A DNA stretch of 6,395 nucleotides, taken from positions 1-6,395 of the forward strand of contig JACDHU010000107.1 of assembly GCA_013820865.1 (NCBI GenBank). Reading direction: 5' to 3'. Under the pieces are notes generated by a model. It saw only the letters and a list, made by a program, of their open reading frames with translations. It was not told where the DNA came from and did no database searches. This DNA comes from Chloroflexota bacterium (lineage in GTDB: Bacteria > Chloroflexota > Limnocylindria > QHBO01). A program made the position numbers and the translations under genes. Of this stretch, positions 1 through 6,393 are shown one piece after another; position 1 is the stretch's first letter; the number at the start of each line of letters is the position of its first letter.

Positions 1-1
1 G

Positions 2-400
2 GTCGTCGTCAGGGCCGCCCTCGTGCACGAGCTGGACGTGACGCCGATGGAAATCCTCGCTGACTCGCTTGCGATTGAGCAGTCGGATGGAAGGCTCCAA
101 GCGCTCCTGGCGGATGGCGGTCCGGTGGCCGGATCAGGCGAGCTGGAGCGCCAGGCATGCGCATGCCGAGGCATCAGCGTGGACGCCGCCTATCGGACCA
201 TCGCCGCCGGTTGGGAGACAGCGGATGCGGTGAAGCGCGCGACTCGTATCGGCTTCGGTCCATGCCAGGGCCGCCGGTGCATCCCATGGCTGGCCGATCG
301 GTTGGAGCTGGATCCGGCCGATCCGCTTGCGCAGATCACACCGCGGGCCCCTCTGGTCCCGGTCCCGATCTCGGTGCTCGCCGCCTTCGCGCGGGAATGA
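2..400 (+). CDS. BFD-like [2Fe-2S]-binding domain protein, C-terminal part (probably of an FAD-dependent oxidoreductase)
   Basis: The reading frame is open from the left edge, so the gene probably starts upstream; a GTG at 23 is the first possible internal start but no convincing Shine-Dalgarno decides it. Numbering from that GTG, cysteines 46, 48, 81 and 86 form CxC-x32-C-x4-C, with ACACRG at the first pair and GFGPCQGRRC at the second. This is the ligand pattern of BFD-like [2Fe-2S] domains. It is followed by a Pro-rich tail (PRAPLVPVPISVLA) resembling the end of the domain in HcnB/opine-oxidase-like and other FAD-dependent amino-acid or amine oxidoreductases. The cluster would pass electrons from a flavin. 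The visible N-terminal part (about 45 residues) does not show a recognisable fold, so the flavoprotein assignment is inference; a small free-standing ferredoxin-like protein is the alternative. It converges on the minus-strand operon with a 9-base gap. Confidence 0.72.
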   Translation, partial: VVVRAALVHELDVTPMEILADSLAIEQSDGRLQALLADGGPVAGSGELERQACACRGISVDAAYRTIAAGWETADAVKRATRIGFGPCQGRRCIPWLADRLELDPADPLAQITPRAPLVPVPISVLAAFARE

Positions 401-409
401 CCCGGATCG

Positions 410-787
410 TCAGGGAGACGCGGGCTCGCCGAGCTGGGCGCGCACCGCGGCCACGAGGTCCGCGAAGTCGAACGGCTTGCGAACAACAGGCGCGATATCG
501 GTCAGGCGGTCAGCTTCGTCGTCGTCGATGGCCGTCAGGAACAGGACGGGGATGTCGCGGTACTGCGGGCGCTCGCGGAGCGAATGGACGATGGCCGAGC
601 CGAACTCGTCAGGCAGGCGCTGATCCAGGATGAGCAGGTCGGGCGTTATGCCGTCCTCGACGAGCGCGGTGTACAGCTCCTCGGCGTTTCCGAAGCCGCA
701 TGTCTCGTACTCCAGCTCGTTGAGCACGGCCAGGACGGCGGTGCGAATGAGCGGCTCGTCGTCAACGACCCACACTCGTTGTGCCAT
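410..787 (-). CDS. Single-domain response regulator (CheY-like receiver)
   Basis: The 125-residue product is one receiver domain with no output domain. Visible landmarks are the acidic pocket Asp9-Asp10-Glu11 (VVDDEP), phospho-acceptor Asp55 in LLILDQRLPD, switch Thr85 (VLFLTA) and Lys104 in VRKPFD, so all catalytic positions for phosphorylation are kept. It is the last gene of the operon. Its ATG lies 11 bases after the aminotransferase stop, preceded by an AGGGAGA Shine-Dalgarno whose first bases belong to that stop codon, so translation is probably coupled. In the family, such proteins are phosphorylated by a histidine kinase and act by protein-protein contact; no kinase, phosphatase or partner is in the window. 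Whether it serves amine metabolism or merely shares the transcript cannot be told from sequence. Confidence 0.93.
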   Translation of the reverse strand: MAQRVWVVDDEPLIRTAVLAVLNELEYETCGFGNAEELYTALVEDGITPDLLILDQRLPDEFGSAIVHSLRERPQYRDIPVLFLTAIDDDEADRLTDIAPVVRKPFDFADLVAAVRAQLGEPASP

Positions 788-793
788 GCCGGT

Positions 794-801
794 TCTCCCT
801 A
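794..801 (-). promoter_or_regulatory. Ribosome binding site of the receiver gene, overlapping the upstream stop codon
   Basis: On the minus strand the sequence reads TAGGGAGAACCGGCATG. The AGGGAGA Shine-Dalgarno begins inside the aminotransferase TAG stop and lies 6 bases before the receiver's ATG. A ribosome finishing the aminotransferase sits on this site, which favours coupled translation and fixes the receiver start at 787. Confidence 0.7.
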
Positions 802-2109
802 GCTGGCGACCGCCTCGAGCGCGTCGCCGATGATTCCCAGTGCGAGATCGACTTCGTCATCGGTCGTGACGAGTGGCGGAATGATACGCACTGCCTGTCC
901 ATGGATTCCGCATGTCAGGAGCAGCAGGTTGTTTGCCATCGTTTCCGCCAGCATGCGCTTCGCAAGGTCCGGCCGTGGGGCGAGGGAGCCGGGATCGGCG
1001 AATTCGATCGCCAGCATCATGCCCCGGCCCCGCACTTCGGCGACGGCGGTATGGTGCCCCGCACGCTCGCGGAGTGACGCCAACATGCGCTCTCCCAGTC
1101 GTTGAGCGCGGTCCACCAGTCCCTCGTCATCGATCACATCGAGCGTTGCCAGCGCGGCCGCACAGGCCACCGCGTTGCCGCCGTAGGTCCCTCCATGAGA
1201 CCCGGGCCCGAGCTGGTCGAGCAGAGCCCGCGGGGCGAGGATGCCTGACAGCGGCAGCCCCGAGGCGATCCCCTTGGCCATGATGACGATGTCCGGCGTC
1301 GCCTCCGTCCACGAGGTGGCGAAGAATCGCCCGGTGCGGGCGTAGCCGGACTGCACCTCGTCGACGGCGAGCAGGATCCCGTGGCGATCGGCCACCTCGC
1401 GCAGGGCGGGCAGGAATCCGTCGGGCGGGACCACGTAGCCGCCCTCGCCCAGGATCGGCTCGATCAGGAACGTGGCTACGTCATCGGGCGACACCAAGGT
1501 CGCGAACAGCTCGTCGATGGCGTCCATGGTGGTGGCCAGGGCCGCATCGGCCCCGCCCATGCGCAGGGGATAGGGGAAGGGCACGAAGTGGACGCCGCCC
1601 ATGAGCGGCTCGAAGTGCGCCCGGTACTTGACGTTGGACGAGGTGAGGGCCATGGCGCCGTGCGTGCGGCCGTGGAATCCGCCGCGGAACGCGATCACGG
1701 CCGGGCGTCGCGTCACCACTTTGGCCAGCTTCACCGCGGCCTCGATCGCCTCCGCGCCGGAGTTCGAGAGGAAGAGACCGTAGGCCGTATCGGCCTTCGC
1801 ATTCGGGAAGCGCTCCGGCAGCCGTCGATGCAACTCGAGCCCGGGCTGGTGGTAGACGATGTTCTGTTGAAGATGAATGCCCTTCGCCGCCTGCTCAGCG
1901 ATGGCGGCCACCACCCGGGGATGGGCGTGCCCGGTGTTCGTCACCCCGATGCCGCACGTGTAGTCGAGGTAGCGCTCGCCATCGGTCGTCGTCAGCCAGG
2001 AGCCGGAGGCCCGTTCGACGATGAGATCGGTATAGCGCGCCCACGCGGGGGGCACCCCGGAGCGGAGGGCGGACCAGTCGGTCAGAAGGTCGGTGGCGTG
2101 TTGATCCAT
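799..2109 (-). CDS. gabT: Class III PLP-dependent aminotransferase, 4-aminobutyrate (GABA) aminotransferase type
   Basis: This 436-residue protein has the usual length of fold-type I class III aminotransferases and should transfer the terminal amino group of GABA, or a related omega-amino acid, to 2-oxoglutarate in the cytoplasm. Visible motifs in order are SNSGAEA (115-121, phosphate binding), FHGRT (145-149), IEPILGEGGY (216-225), DEVQSG (250-255, Asp contacting the PLP ring nitrogen), MAKG with Schiff-base Lys279, GGTYGGN (306-312) and VRIIPPL (407-413). Arg148, Glu222 and Arg408 sit where GabT enzymes keep the residues for substrate-carboxylate recognition and the Glu/Arg switch, which favours GABA-type over ornithine- or acetylornithine-type activity. 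Putrescine or another diamine remains possible. The ATG overlaps the end of the regulator gene by 28 bases, with GGGGAG 11 bases upstream. Position in a polyamine-uptake operon fits putrescine-to-GABA-to-succinate catabolism; the dehydrogenases needed are not in view. Confidence 0.9.
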   Translation of the reverse strand: MDQHATDLLTDWSALRSGVPPAWARYTDLIVERASGSWLTTTDGERYLDYTCGIGVTNTGHAHPRVVAAIAEQAAKGIHLQQNIVYHQPGLELHRRLPERFPNAKADTAYGLFLSNSGAEAIEAAVKLAKVVTRRPAVIAFRGGFHGRTHGAMALTSSNVKYRAHFEPLMGGVHFVPFPYPLRMGGADAALATTMDAIDELFATLVSPDDVATFLIEPILGEGGYVVPPDGFLPALREVADRHGILLAVDEVQSGYARTGRFFATSWTEATPDIVIMAKGIASGLPLSGILAPRALLDQLGPGSHGGTYGGNAVACAAALATLDVIDDEGLVDRAQRLGERMLASLRERAGHHTAVAEVRGRGMMLAIEFADPGSLAPRPDLAKRMLAETMANNLLLLTCGIHGQAVRIIPPLVTTDDEVDLALGIIGDALEAVAS

Positions 2110-2870
2110 AGCAATCGGCTCTCCCCGCCGGCGTCGTTGCGCCAGCGATGCGGCAGCGTGGAAGGGAAGGTCAGCGCGTCGCCCGGACGATCGAGGGTAT
2201 AGGTCTCGCTGTCGCCGACCCAGATGGTCACGGCTCCGGAGACGAGGTACAGGAATTCCTCGCCCTCGTGCGCGTAGGCGCCATCGCTCGAGGCGCCCGG
2301 CGCGAGGACGAACAGTTGTGGCTCGAGCTCGCGCGCACCGCGGGCGAGCTGCTCGATGCGGACCTCGGCGTCGCCCATTCGCAGGATGGGTCGCTCGCCG
2401 GCTCGGACCAGCCGGTTTCCCGGAGGCTCGGCGTCACCGCCCAGCAGGGCGTGCAGGCTCGTGCCGTACGCGGCCGTAAGGCGCTGGAGCGTGGCGACGC
2501 TCGCGCCGCTCACCCCCCGCTCGAGGGCCGAGAGGAAGGAGACCGACAGGCCGGCCCGTTCGCTGGCCTCGCGCAGACTGAGCCCGCGGTCGGCACGCAG
2601 CCGTCGGAAGAGCCGGCCGTCGAGCGGCCGATCCGCGCCGGACGCACGTGCGGTCCCGTCGCGCAGCACGCGGCGGATGCCGGCAGCATTGAGCCGATCA
2701 ACCTCGCGAAGGCGGCGGATGCTCCGCAGGCGCGCGAGATCGGCGTCGTCGTAGACGCGGTAGCGTCGGTCGGTCCGCTTCGGGCGCACGAGACCCTCGC
2801 GCTCCCAGAGCCGCAATGCCGACGGCGAGACGCCAACGCGCTGCGCCGCCTCCCCGATGCGGTACGTCAC
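2082..2870 (-). CDS. Transcriptional regulator with MerR-type HTH, XRE-type HTH and C-terminal cupin domain
   Basis: The start chosen is the GTG at 2870, which overlaps the permease stop as GTGA and begins exactly at a MerR domain (MTYRIGEAAQRVGVSPSALR). The frame stays open upstream to 3158, but those 96 codons are the antiparallel-free overlap with potC, in another frame, and look like composition-driven R/P/H-rich noise. The 262-residue product has three parts: a MerR-like winged HTH (about 3-70, with LRLWEREGLV and the RRYRVYDDADL wing); an XRE/HTH_3 domain (about 86-143, LREASERAGLSVSFLSALERG); and a cupin (about 187-257) with HEGEEFLYLVSG (motif 1, His201/Glu205) and GDALTFPSTLPHRWRN (motif 2, His241). 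The first His of the cupin metal set is Tyr199, so metal binding may be weak. XRE-cupin proteins include PuuR-like repressors of polyamine catabolism. No good Shine-Dalgarno precedes the GTG, suggesting reinitiation after potC. Local control of the pot/aminotransferase operon is inferred. Confidence 0.88.
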   Translation of the reverse strand: MTYRIGEAAQRVGVSPSALRLWEREGLVRPKRTDRRYRVYDDADLARLRSIRRLREVDRLNAAGIRRVLRDGTARASGADRPLDGRLFRRLRADRGLSLREASERAGLSVSFLSALERGVSGASVATLQRLTAAYGTSLHALLGGDAEPPGNRLVRAGERPILRMGDAEVRIEQLARGARELEPQLFVLAPGASSDGAYAHEGEEFLYLVSGAVTIWVGDSETYTLDRPGDALTFPSTLPHRWRNDAGGESRLLWINTPPTF

Positions 2871-3721
2871 GTGTCGGCCGAGGTGGGCTGGGCCGTCATG
2901 TCGCGGCGCTGGAGCGCAACCCACAGGGCGACCCCGACGAGCGCGATGAGGAAGATGATCGTTCCCATGACGTTGACCTGGGGCGGCACACCGATGCGCG
3001 AGGCGCCGTAGACCCAGAGCGGGAACGTCAGGGTCTGGGCCCCGGCCGTGAATTGCGTGATCACGAAGTCGTCGATCGACAGGGCGAAGGCGAGCAGTGC
3101 CGCCGCCAGGATGCCGGGAAAGATGAGCGGGAAGGTGACCTTTCGGAAGGTTGTCCACTCGTCGGCGCCGAGGTCCATCGCCGCTTCCTCGAGATGGCGG
3201 TCGAAGCCCGCGATGCGAGCGCGAACCGTGACCACCACGAACGAGATGTTGAACATGATGTGGGCGATGATGATGGTCGGCATGCCGAGCGGAGTCGCCA
3301 CCGACACGAAGAGCGCGAGCAGCGACGCGCCGAGGACGATCTCGGGCGTGGCGATGGGGAGGAAGATCAGCACGTTCAGCGCGCCGCGGCCTCGGAACTC
3401 GTAGCGCGTGAGCGCGAGTCCGATGAGGGTGCCTAATGTCGTCGCCACGACGGTCGACACGATCGCGACGGTGAGGCTATTGATGAGCGCCTGGTTGAGC
3501 TGTGGGTAGCGGCTGAAAACGTTCGACCAGTGCTCGAGCGTGAAGCCCTGCCACGCGAAATTGAACCGGCCCTGGATGTCGTTGAAGCCGAAAACGATCA
3601 TCACGATGATCGGGAGGAACAGGTACGCCACGACGAACGCGGTGAACACCGGCAGGACGGCCCTTCGCAGCCGCGTCCCGATCGGCCGGCTGCGATCCGG
3701 GAGAGGACCGATGCTCGTCAT
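2867..3721 (-). CDS. potC: ABC transporter permease, PotC type (spermidine/putrescine uptake)
   Basis: The 284-residue inner-membrane protein matches the size of PotC/PotI permeases. About six hydrophobic spans are visible (near 22-44, 78-103, 115-140, 147-167, 203-222 and 250-270). The cytoplasmic EAA loop that docks on the ATPase is intact at about 178-203 (EEAAMDLGADEWTTFRKVTF then PLIFPG) with its conserved Gly185. Further family signatures are NSLTVAI (81-87) and LSIDDFVITQF (214-224), typical of PotC. The ATG shares its A with the potB stop (TGATG), with AGGAG 11 bases upstream inside potB; its own stop overlaps the regulator start (GTGA). It would pair with the preceding PotB to form the translocation channel. 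Substrate choice rests on the binding protein, so polyamine is likely but not proven. Confidence 0.94.
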   Translation of the reverse strand: MTSIGPLPDRSRPIGTRLRRAVLPVFTAFVVAYLFLPIIVMIVFGFNDIQGRFNFAWQGFTLEHWSNVFSRYPQLNQALINSLTVAIVSTVVATTLGTLIGLALTRYEFRGRGALNVLIFLPIATPEIVLGASLLALFVSVATPLGMPTIIIAHIMFNISFVVVTVRARIAGFDRHLEEAAMDLGADEWTTFRKVTFPLIFPGILAAALLAFALSIDDFVITQFTAGAQTLTFPLWVYGASRIGVPPQVNVMGTIIFLIALVGVALWVALQRRDMTAQPTSADT

Positions 3722-4581
3722 CAGACGGTGAGCTCCTGGCCGCGCAGTAGCCGAATGTACAGGAAGATGCTGACCAGGATGCCGGCCATGAGGACGAGGC
3801 TGAGCGCCGCCGCCTCGGGATAGTCACGGTTGACGAGGAAGAGGCGTTGGATGACGTTGCCGATCATCGTCTCGTTCCGGCTCCCCAGCAGCTCGGCGTT
3901 CAGATAGTCGCCGACCGCAGGGATGAAGCTGAGCAGGGATGCCGCGAACACGCCCGATATCGAGAGCGGCAGCGTCACGCGCAGGAATGCCTGGAGGCGG
4001 CTGGCGTACAGGTCGGTCGCCGCTTCGATCAGTCGGGGGTCGATCCGCTCGAGCGCCACGTAAAGCGGCAGGACCACGAACGGCAGGAAGTTATAGGTGA
4101 TGCCGCTGATCACCGCCACCGGGGTGGCGAGCAGCCGGAACCCCTGGTCGAGGATGCCGATGTCCTTGAGCGTCCCGAGCAGGAAGCCCTGGTCGGCCAG
4201 GATGAACTTCCAGCTGATGGTTCGGATGATGAAGCTCGTGAAGAACGGCATGATCACGAGCAGCAGCAGAATGTTCTTGTAGCGACCGCCCCGGAAGGCG
4301 ATGGTGTACGCCATCGGGTAGCCGATGAGCATGGCCAAGACCGTGACGGTGAGCCCGTACTGGAGCGACCTGACGAGCTGCGTGCTCCATCGGTCGATCG
4401 CCTCCGGGAAGATTTCGAAGTTGAACGTGAGCCGGAAGCCGGTGGCGAGGGTCCCTTCCTGGAGCGCGACCGAGACCGTCGTGATCAGCGGGACCACGAA
4501 GAAGACGATCAGCCACAGTCCCCCGGGCACCAGGAAGAGATAGGGGACGATTCCCGAGTGCCGCCGAAGCCAGCCTAGCAT
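3721..4581 (-). CDS. potB: ABC transporter permease, PotB type (spermidine/putrescine uptake)
   Basis: The 286-residue membrane protein begins with a short cytoplasmic stretch and a long hydrophobic span (about 12-40, PYLFLVPGGLWLIVFFVVPL), followed by roughly five more (near 72-97, 103-122, 151-175, 208-228 and 256-278). MPFFTSFIIRTISW (111-124) and IPAVGDYLNAELLG (220-233) are signatures of the PotB branch. The EAA loop reads IEAATDLYASRLQAFLRVTL (185-204); the glycine usually found after the DL is Tyr192, a variant I recall from other high-GC PotB proteins rather than a defect. The ATG at 4581 has GAGGGAG six bases upstream and follows potD after a 37-base gap, the longest in the operon. 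It overlaps potC by one base, so the two permease halves should be made in equal amounts. Confidence 0.94.
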   Translation of the reverse strand: MLGWLRRHSGIVPYLFLVPGGLWLIVFFVVPLITTVSVALQEGTLATGFRLTFNFEIFPEAIDRWSTQLVRSLQYGLTVTVLAMLIGYPMAYTIAFRGGRYKNILLLLVIMPFFTSFIIRTISWKFILADQGFLLGTLKDIGILDQGFRLLATPVAVISGITYNFLPFVVLPLYVALERIDPRLIEAATDLYASRLQAFLRVTLPLSISGVFAASLLSFIPAVGDYLNAELLGSRNETMIGNVIQRLFLVNRDYPEAAALSLVLMAGILVSIFLYIRLLRGQELTV

Positions 4582-4618
4582 GGCGGACTCCCTCGCTCCG
4601 GTCTACCGGCTCGTCGAC

Positions 4619-5872
4619 CTAGCCCTGGACGACCTCCTGGAAGAGCTCGGCCCACTGGCGCTCCTCGTCCTCGCTCAGCACCTTGTAGCTGTACAGGCGA
4701 GAGAGCATGTCGTCGGTCGGGAAGACGAGTGGCGACTCCGCCACGGCCGTCAGGTAGTCGGCCGTCTCGGTATCACCCTCGGCCTCCGCCTCCTCGACGT
4801 GCTGGCGAACGATCTCCTGCGCACCGGGCACCGCGGTGATGTAGTTCACCCACTCTGCGACCTGGGCCGCAACCTCGGGCTGGTACACGTAGTTCATCAT
4901 CGCCAGCGCGTCGTTGGGATGCTCGGCACCCTTCGGGATCGCCATGTTGTCGGTCCACAGGATTCCGCCCTCGTCGGGAACGACGAACTGGAGGTCCGGG
5001 TTGTCGAGCTGGAGCTGGAAGACGTCGCCGGACCAGGCCATCGTGATGGCCAGGCTGCCGTTCGCGAAGTCATCGGCGTACTCGTTGCCGTAGTAGCCGC
5101 GCACGCACTCGGCCTGCTCGAGGAGCACCTCTTGGGCCGCCTCGACGTCCTCGATCGTCGCTTCGGCCGGCGTCACGCCGTTGTAGAGCAGCGCGAGGCT
5201 CATGCTGTCGCGCATCTCGCTGAACATGCCGATCTGGCCGCAGTACTTCTGAATGAACTCCGGGTCGAACAGCTGGTCGAGTGAGGTGATCTCCTCGTCC
5301 ACGAGCTCCGGGTTGTAGCCGATGCCGGTGATGCCGGACTGCCACGGCACGCTGTACTGGTTGCCCGGGTCGTACGAGCGGTCTTGGTACTTGTCGGCCG
5401 CATGCTCCACGAAGTTCGGGACGTCGCGCTCGACGTTGATCGGCTCGAGGTAACCGAGCTCGATCATGTTCCCGATCATCCAGTCGGTCATGACGATGAT
5501 GTCGTGGCCGGTGTCCTGGCCCGCCTGGAGCTGGGGCTGGATCGTCCCGAAGAACGAGGTGTTGTCCTGGATCGCCTCGCTGTACGTGACGTCGATCCCG
5601 GTCTCATCCTCGAATTCGGTGATGGTGGGGGAGCTGCCGTCATCGTCCTGGTCGATGTAGAGCGGCCAGTTCGTGAAGTTCAGCACGCCCGAAGGCTCGC
5701 CGCCACCCACCGGCTCACCGCCGCCGGGCGACGCGCCGGCCGATGCATTGCTCGACGCGGTCGGCGAGTCACCCGGTTCGATGCCACAGGCGGAAAGGAT
5801 CAGCACAGCGCTGATGCCCACCGCGAGGAACGCGCTTCGCCTCGGATCGGCCGCACGCTTCGAGTCGTTCAT
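4619..5872 (-). CDS. potD: Polyamine ABC transporter substrate-binding lipoprotein, PotD type
   Basis: The 417-residue protein captures the substrate outside the membrane and delivers it to PotB/PotC. It opens with a lipoprotein signal: basic N-terminus, hydrophobic core and lipobox LSAC with Cys29 as the lipidated residue. A Ser/Gly/Pro/Glu-rich tether follows (about 31-61). The mature domain has PotD hallmarks: FTNWPLYID (66-74), DIIVMTDWM (124-132), QYSVPWQSGITGIGYN (172-187), FSEMRD (217-222), AWSGDV (279-284) and LWTDNMAIP (305-313). Trp69, Tyr72, Trp280, Trp306 and Asp308 fall where E. coli PotD keeps its aromatic box and acidic contacts; Glu219 and Asp222 align with the PotD Asp168/Glu171 pair. 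Putrescine versus spermidine preference cannot be read. The ATG is preceded by an excellent Shine-Dalgarno (AGAGGAGG) and overlaps the ATPase stop as ATGA. Lipid anchoring differs from the soluble periplasmic E. coli protein. Confidence 0.94.
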   Translation of the reverse strand: MNDSKRAADPRRSAFLAVGISAVLILSACGIEPGDSPTASSNASAGASPGGGEPVGGGEPSGVLNFTNWPLYIDQDDDGSSPTITEFEDETGIDVTYSEAIQDNTSFFGTIQPQLQAGQDTGHDIIVMTDWMIGNMIELGYLEPINVERDVPNFVEHAADKYQDRSYDPGNQYSVPWQSGITGIGYNPELVDEEITSLDQLFDPEFIQKYCGQIGMFSEMRDSMSLALLYNGVTPAEATIEDVEAAQEVLLEQAECVRGYYGNEYADDFANGSLAITMAWSGDVFQLQLDNPDLQFVVPDEGGILWTDNMAIPKGAEHPNDALAMMNYVYQPEVAAQVAEWVNYITAVPGAQEIVRQHVEEAEAEGDTETADYLTAVAESPLVFPTDDMLSRLYSYKVLSEDEERQWAELFQEVVQG

Positions 5873-6393
5873 TCCGTAGCCTCCTCTGATGTCCCCGGTT
5901 GGGTTGCGCTCGGGTGGTCGATGACGAAGGTGTGCTGTGGACGCCAGGTCAACGTGACCCGCTGTCCATCGGAGAGCACCTCCGACGCTCCGCTCGTTTC
6001 GAGGTTCTGGGCATAGACGGTCACCTTGTGCCCGTCCGCCGTCCGGACGATGTACTGGGTGCTGACGCCGATGTAGCTGGCGTCGAGGACGGTGCCCTCC
6101 AGTGCATTGAGCTCCGCCGCGTCGGCGACTTCCGCGCCCGCGGCTTCCGCGCCCGCGGGCAGGACTCGCAGCTTCTCGGGCCGGATGCCGACCCGGACCT
6201 GTGTGGCGCCGTTCATCGCCTCCTCCGGGGCATGCAGCACGGTTCCATCCGTCAGTCGAATCTGGACGAGGTCTCCGGCTCGTCCACTGATCTCGCCGTC
6301 GAGCAGGTTGCTCACGCCGAGGAATCCAGCGACGAACTCGGTCGTGGGATGCTCGTAGAGCTCCTCGGGGCGGCCGAGCTGCTCGATTCGGCC
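5869..6393 (-). CDS. potA: Polyamine ABC transporter ATP-binding protein, PotA type, C-terminal fragment
   Basis: The frame is open to the right edge, so the GTG at 6315 is an internal valine, not a start. The visible 174 residues begin GRIEQLGRPEELYEHPTTEF and run into FVAGFLGVSN, the conserved end of the ATPase domain of MOI/CUT1-type importers (PotA, FbpC, MalK). A TOBE_2 regulatory region follows, with VGIRPEKLRVLP (about 67-78) and a closing WRPQHTFVID. Walker A, signature and Walker B motifs lie beyond the window and cannot be checked. The protein would hydrolyse ATP at the cytoplasmic face of PotB/PotC. The stop overlaps the potD ATG by four bases (ATGA). The linker inside the TOBE region carries a perfect 15-base tandem duplication. 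Polyamine specificity is inferred from the adjacent PotD, PotB and PotC. Confidence 0.92.
   Translation of the reverse strand, partial: GRIEQLGRPEELYEHPTTEFVAGFLGVSNLLDGEISGRAGDLVQIRLTDGTVLHAPEEAMNGATQVRVGIRPEKLRVLPAGAEAAGAEVADAAELNALEGTVLDASYIGVSTQYIVRTADGHKVTVYAQNLETSGASEVLSDGQRVTLTWRPQHTFVIDHPSATQPGTSEEATE
5880..5887 (-). promoter_or_regulatory. Strong ribosome binding site of potD
   Basis: The minus strand reads AGAGGAGG, then seven bases, then the potD ATG. It is the best Shine-Dalgarno in the window and sits inside the end of the ATPase gene, which fits the need for more binding protein than transporter subunits. It supports the start at 5872. Confidence 0.75.
6129..6158. repeat. Perfect 15-bp tandem duplication inside potA
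   Basis: The unit CTTCCGCGCCCGCGG occurs twice head to tail. Being 15 bases, it keeps the frame and encodes two near-identical Ala-Gly-Ala-Glu blocks (AGAEAAGAEV) in the TOBE region of the ATPase, probably in a surface loop. It looks like a slippage or recent duplication product; no regulatory role is evident. Confidence 0.85.

Noticed and set aside
392..404. Small inverted repeat CGGG-AATGA-CCCG at the convergent gene ends, as a possible terminator.
   Set aside because: Only four base pairs, no flanking pairing and no T-run on either strand.
1381..3011. Long plus-strand open frames of 273 and 287 codons opposite the aminotransferase and regulator.
   Set aside because: They are antisense shadows produced by high G+C content; their translations are low in hydrophobic order and show no domain, while the minus strand has clear conserved proteins.
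2871..3158. Upstream in-frame extension of the regulator, giving a 358-residue protein.
   Set aside because: It lies wholly within the well-conserved potC gene in another frame, is rich in Arg/Pro/His/Gly without domain features, and the MerR domain begins exactly at the GTG that overlaps the potC stop.
3847..4578. Plus-strand open frame of 243 codons opposite potB, rich in Glu/Asp/Arg/His.
   Set aside because: It is the antisense of hydrophobic membrane-protein codons, which yields charged nonsense; potB is certain on the other strand.
4598..4609. CCGG-TCTA-CCGG hairpin in the 37-base potD/potB gap, as a terminator or mRNA-processing element.
   Set aside because: The stem is four pairs with mismatched flanks and no T-run; such short repeats arise readily by chance in G+C-rich DNA.
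6313..6315. GTG as the start of a short 148-residue protein.
   Set aside because: The frame continues upstream to the window edge with conserved ATPase sequence (GRIEQLGRPEELYEHP), so this codon is internal.
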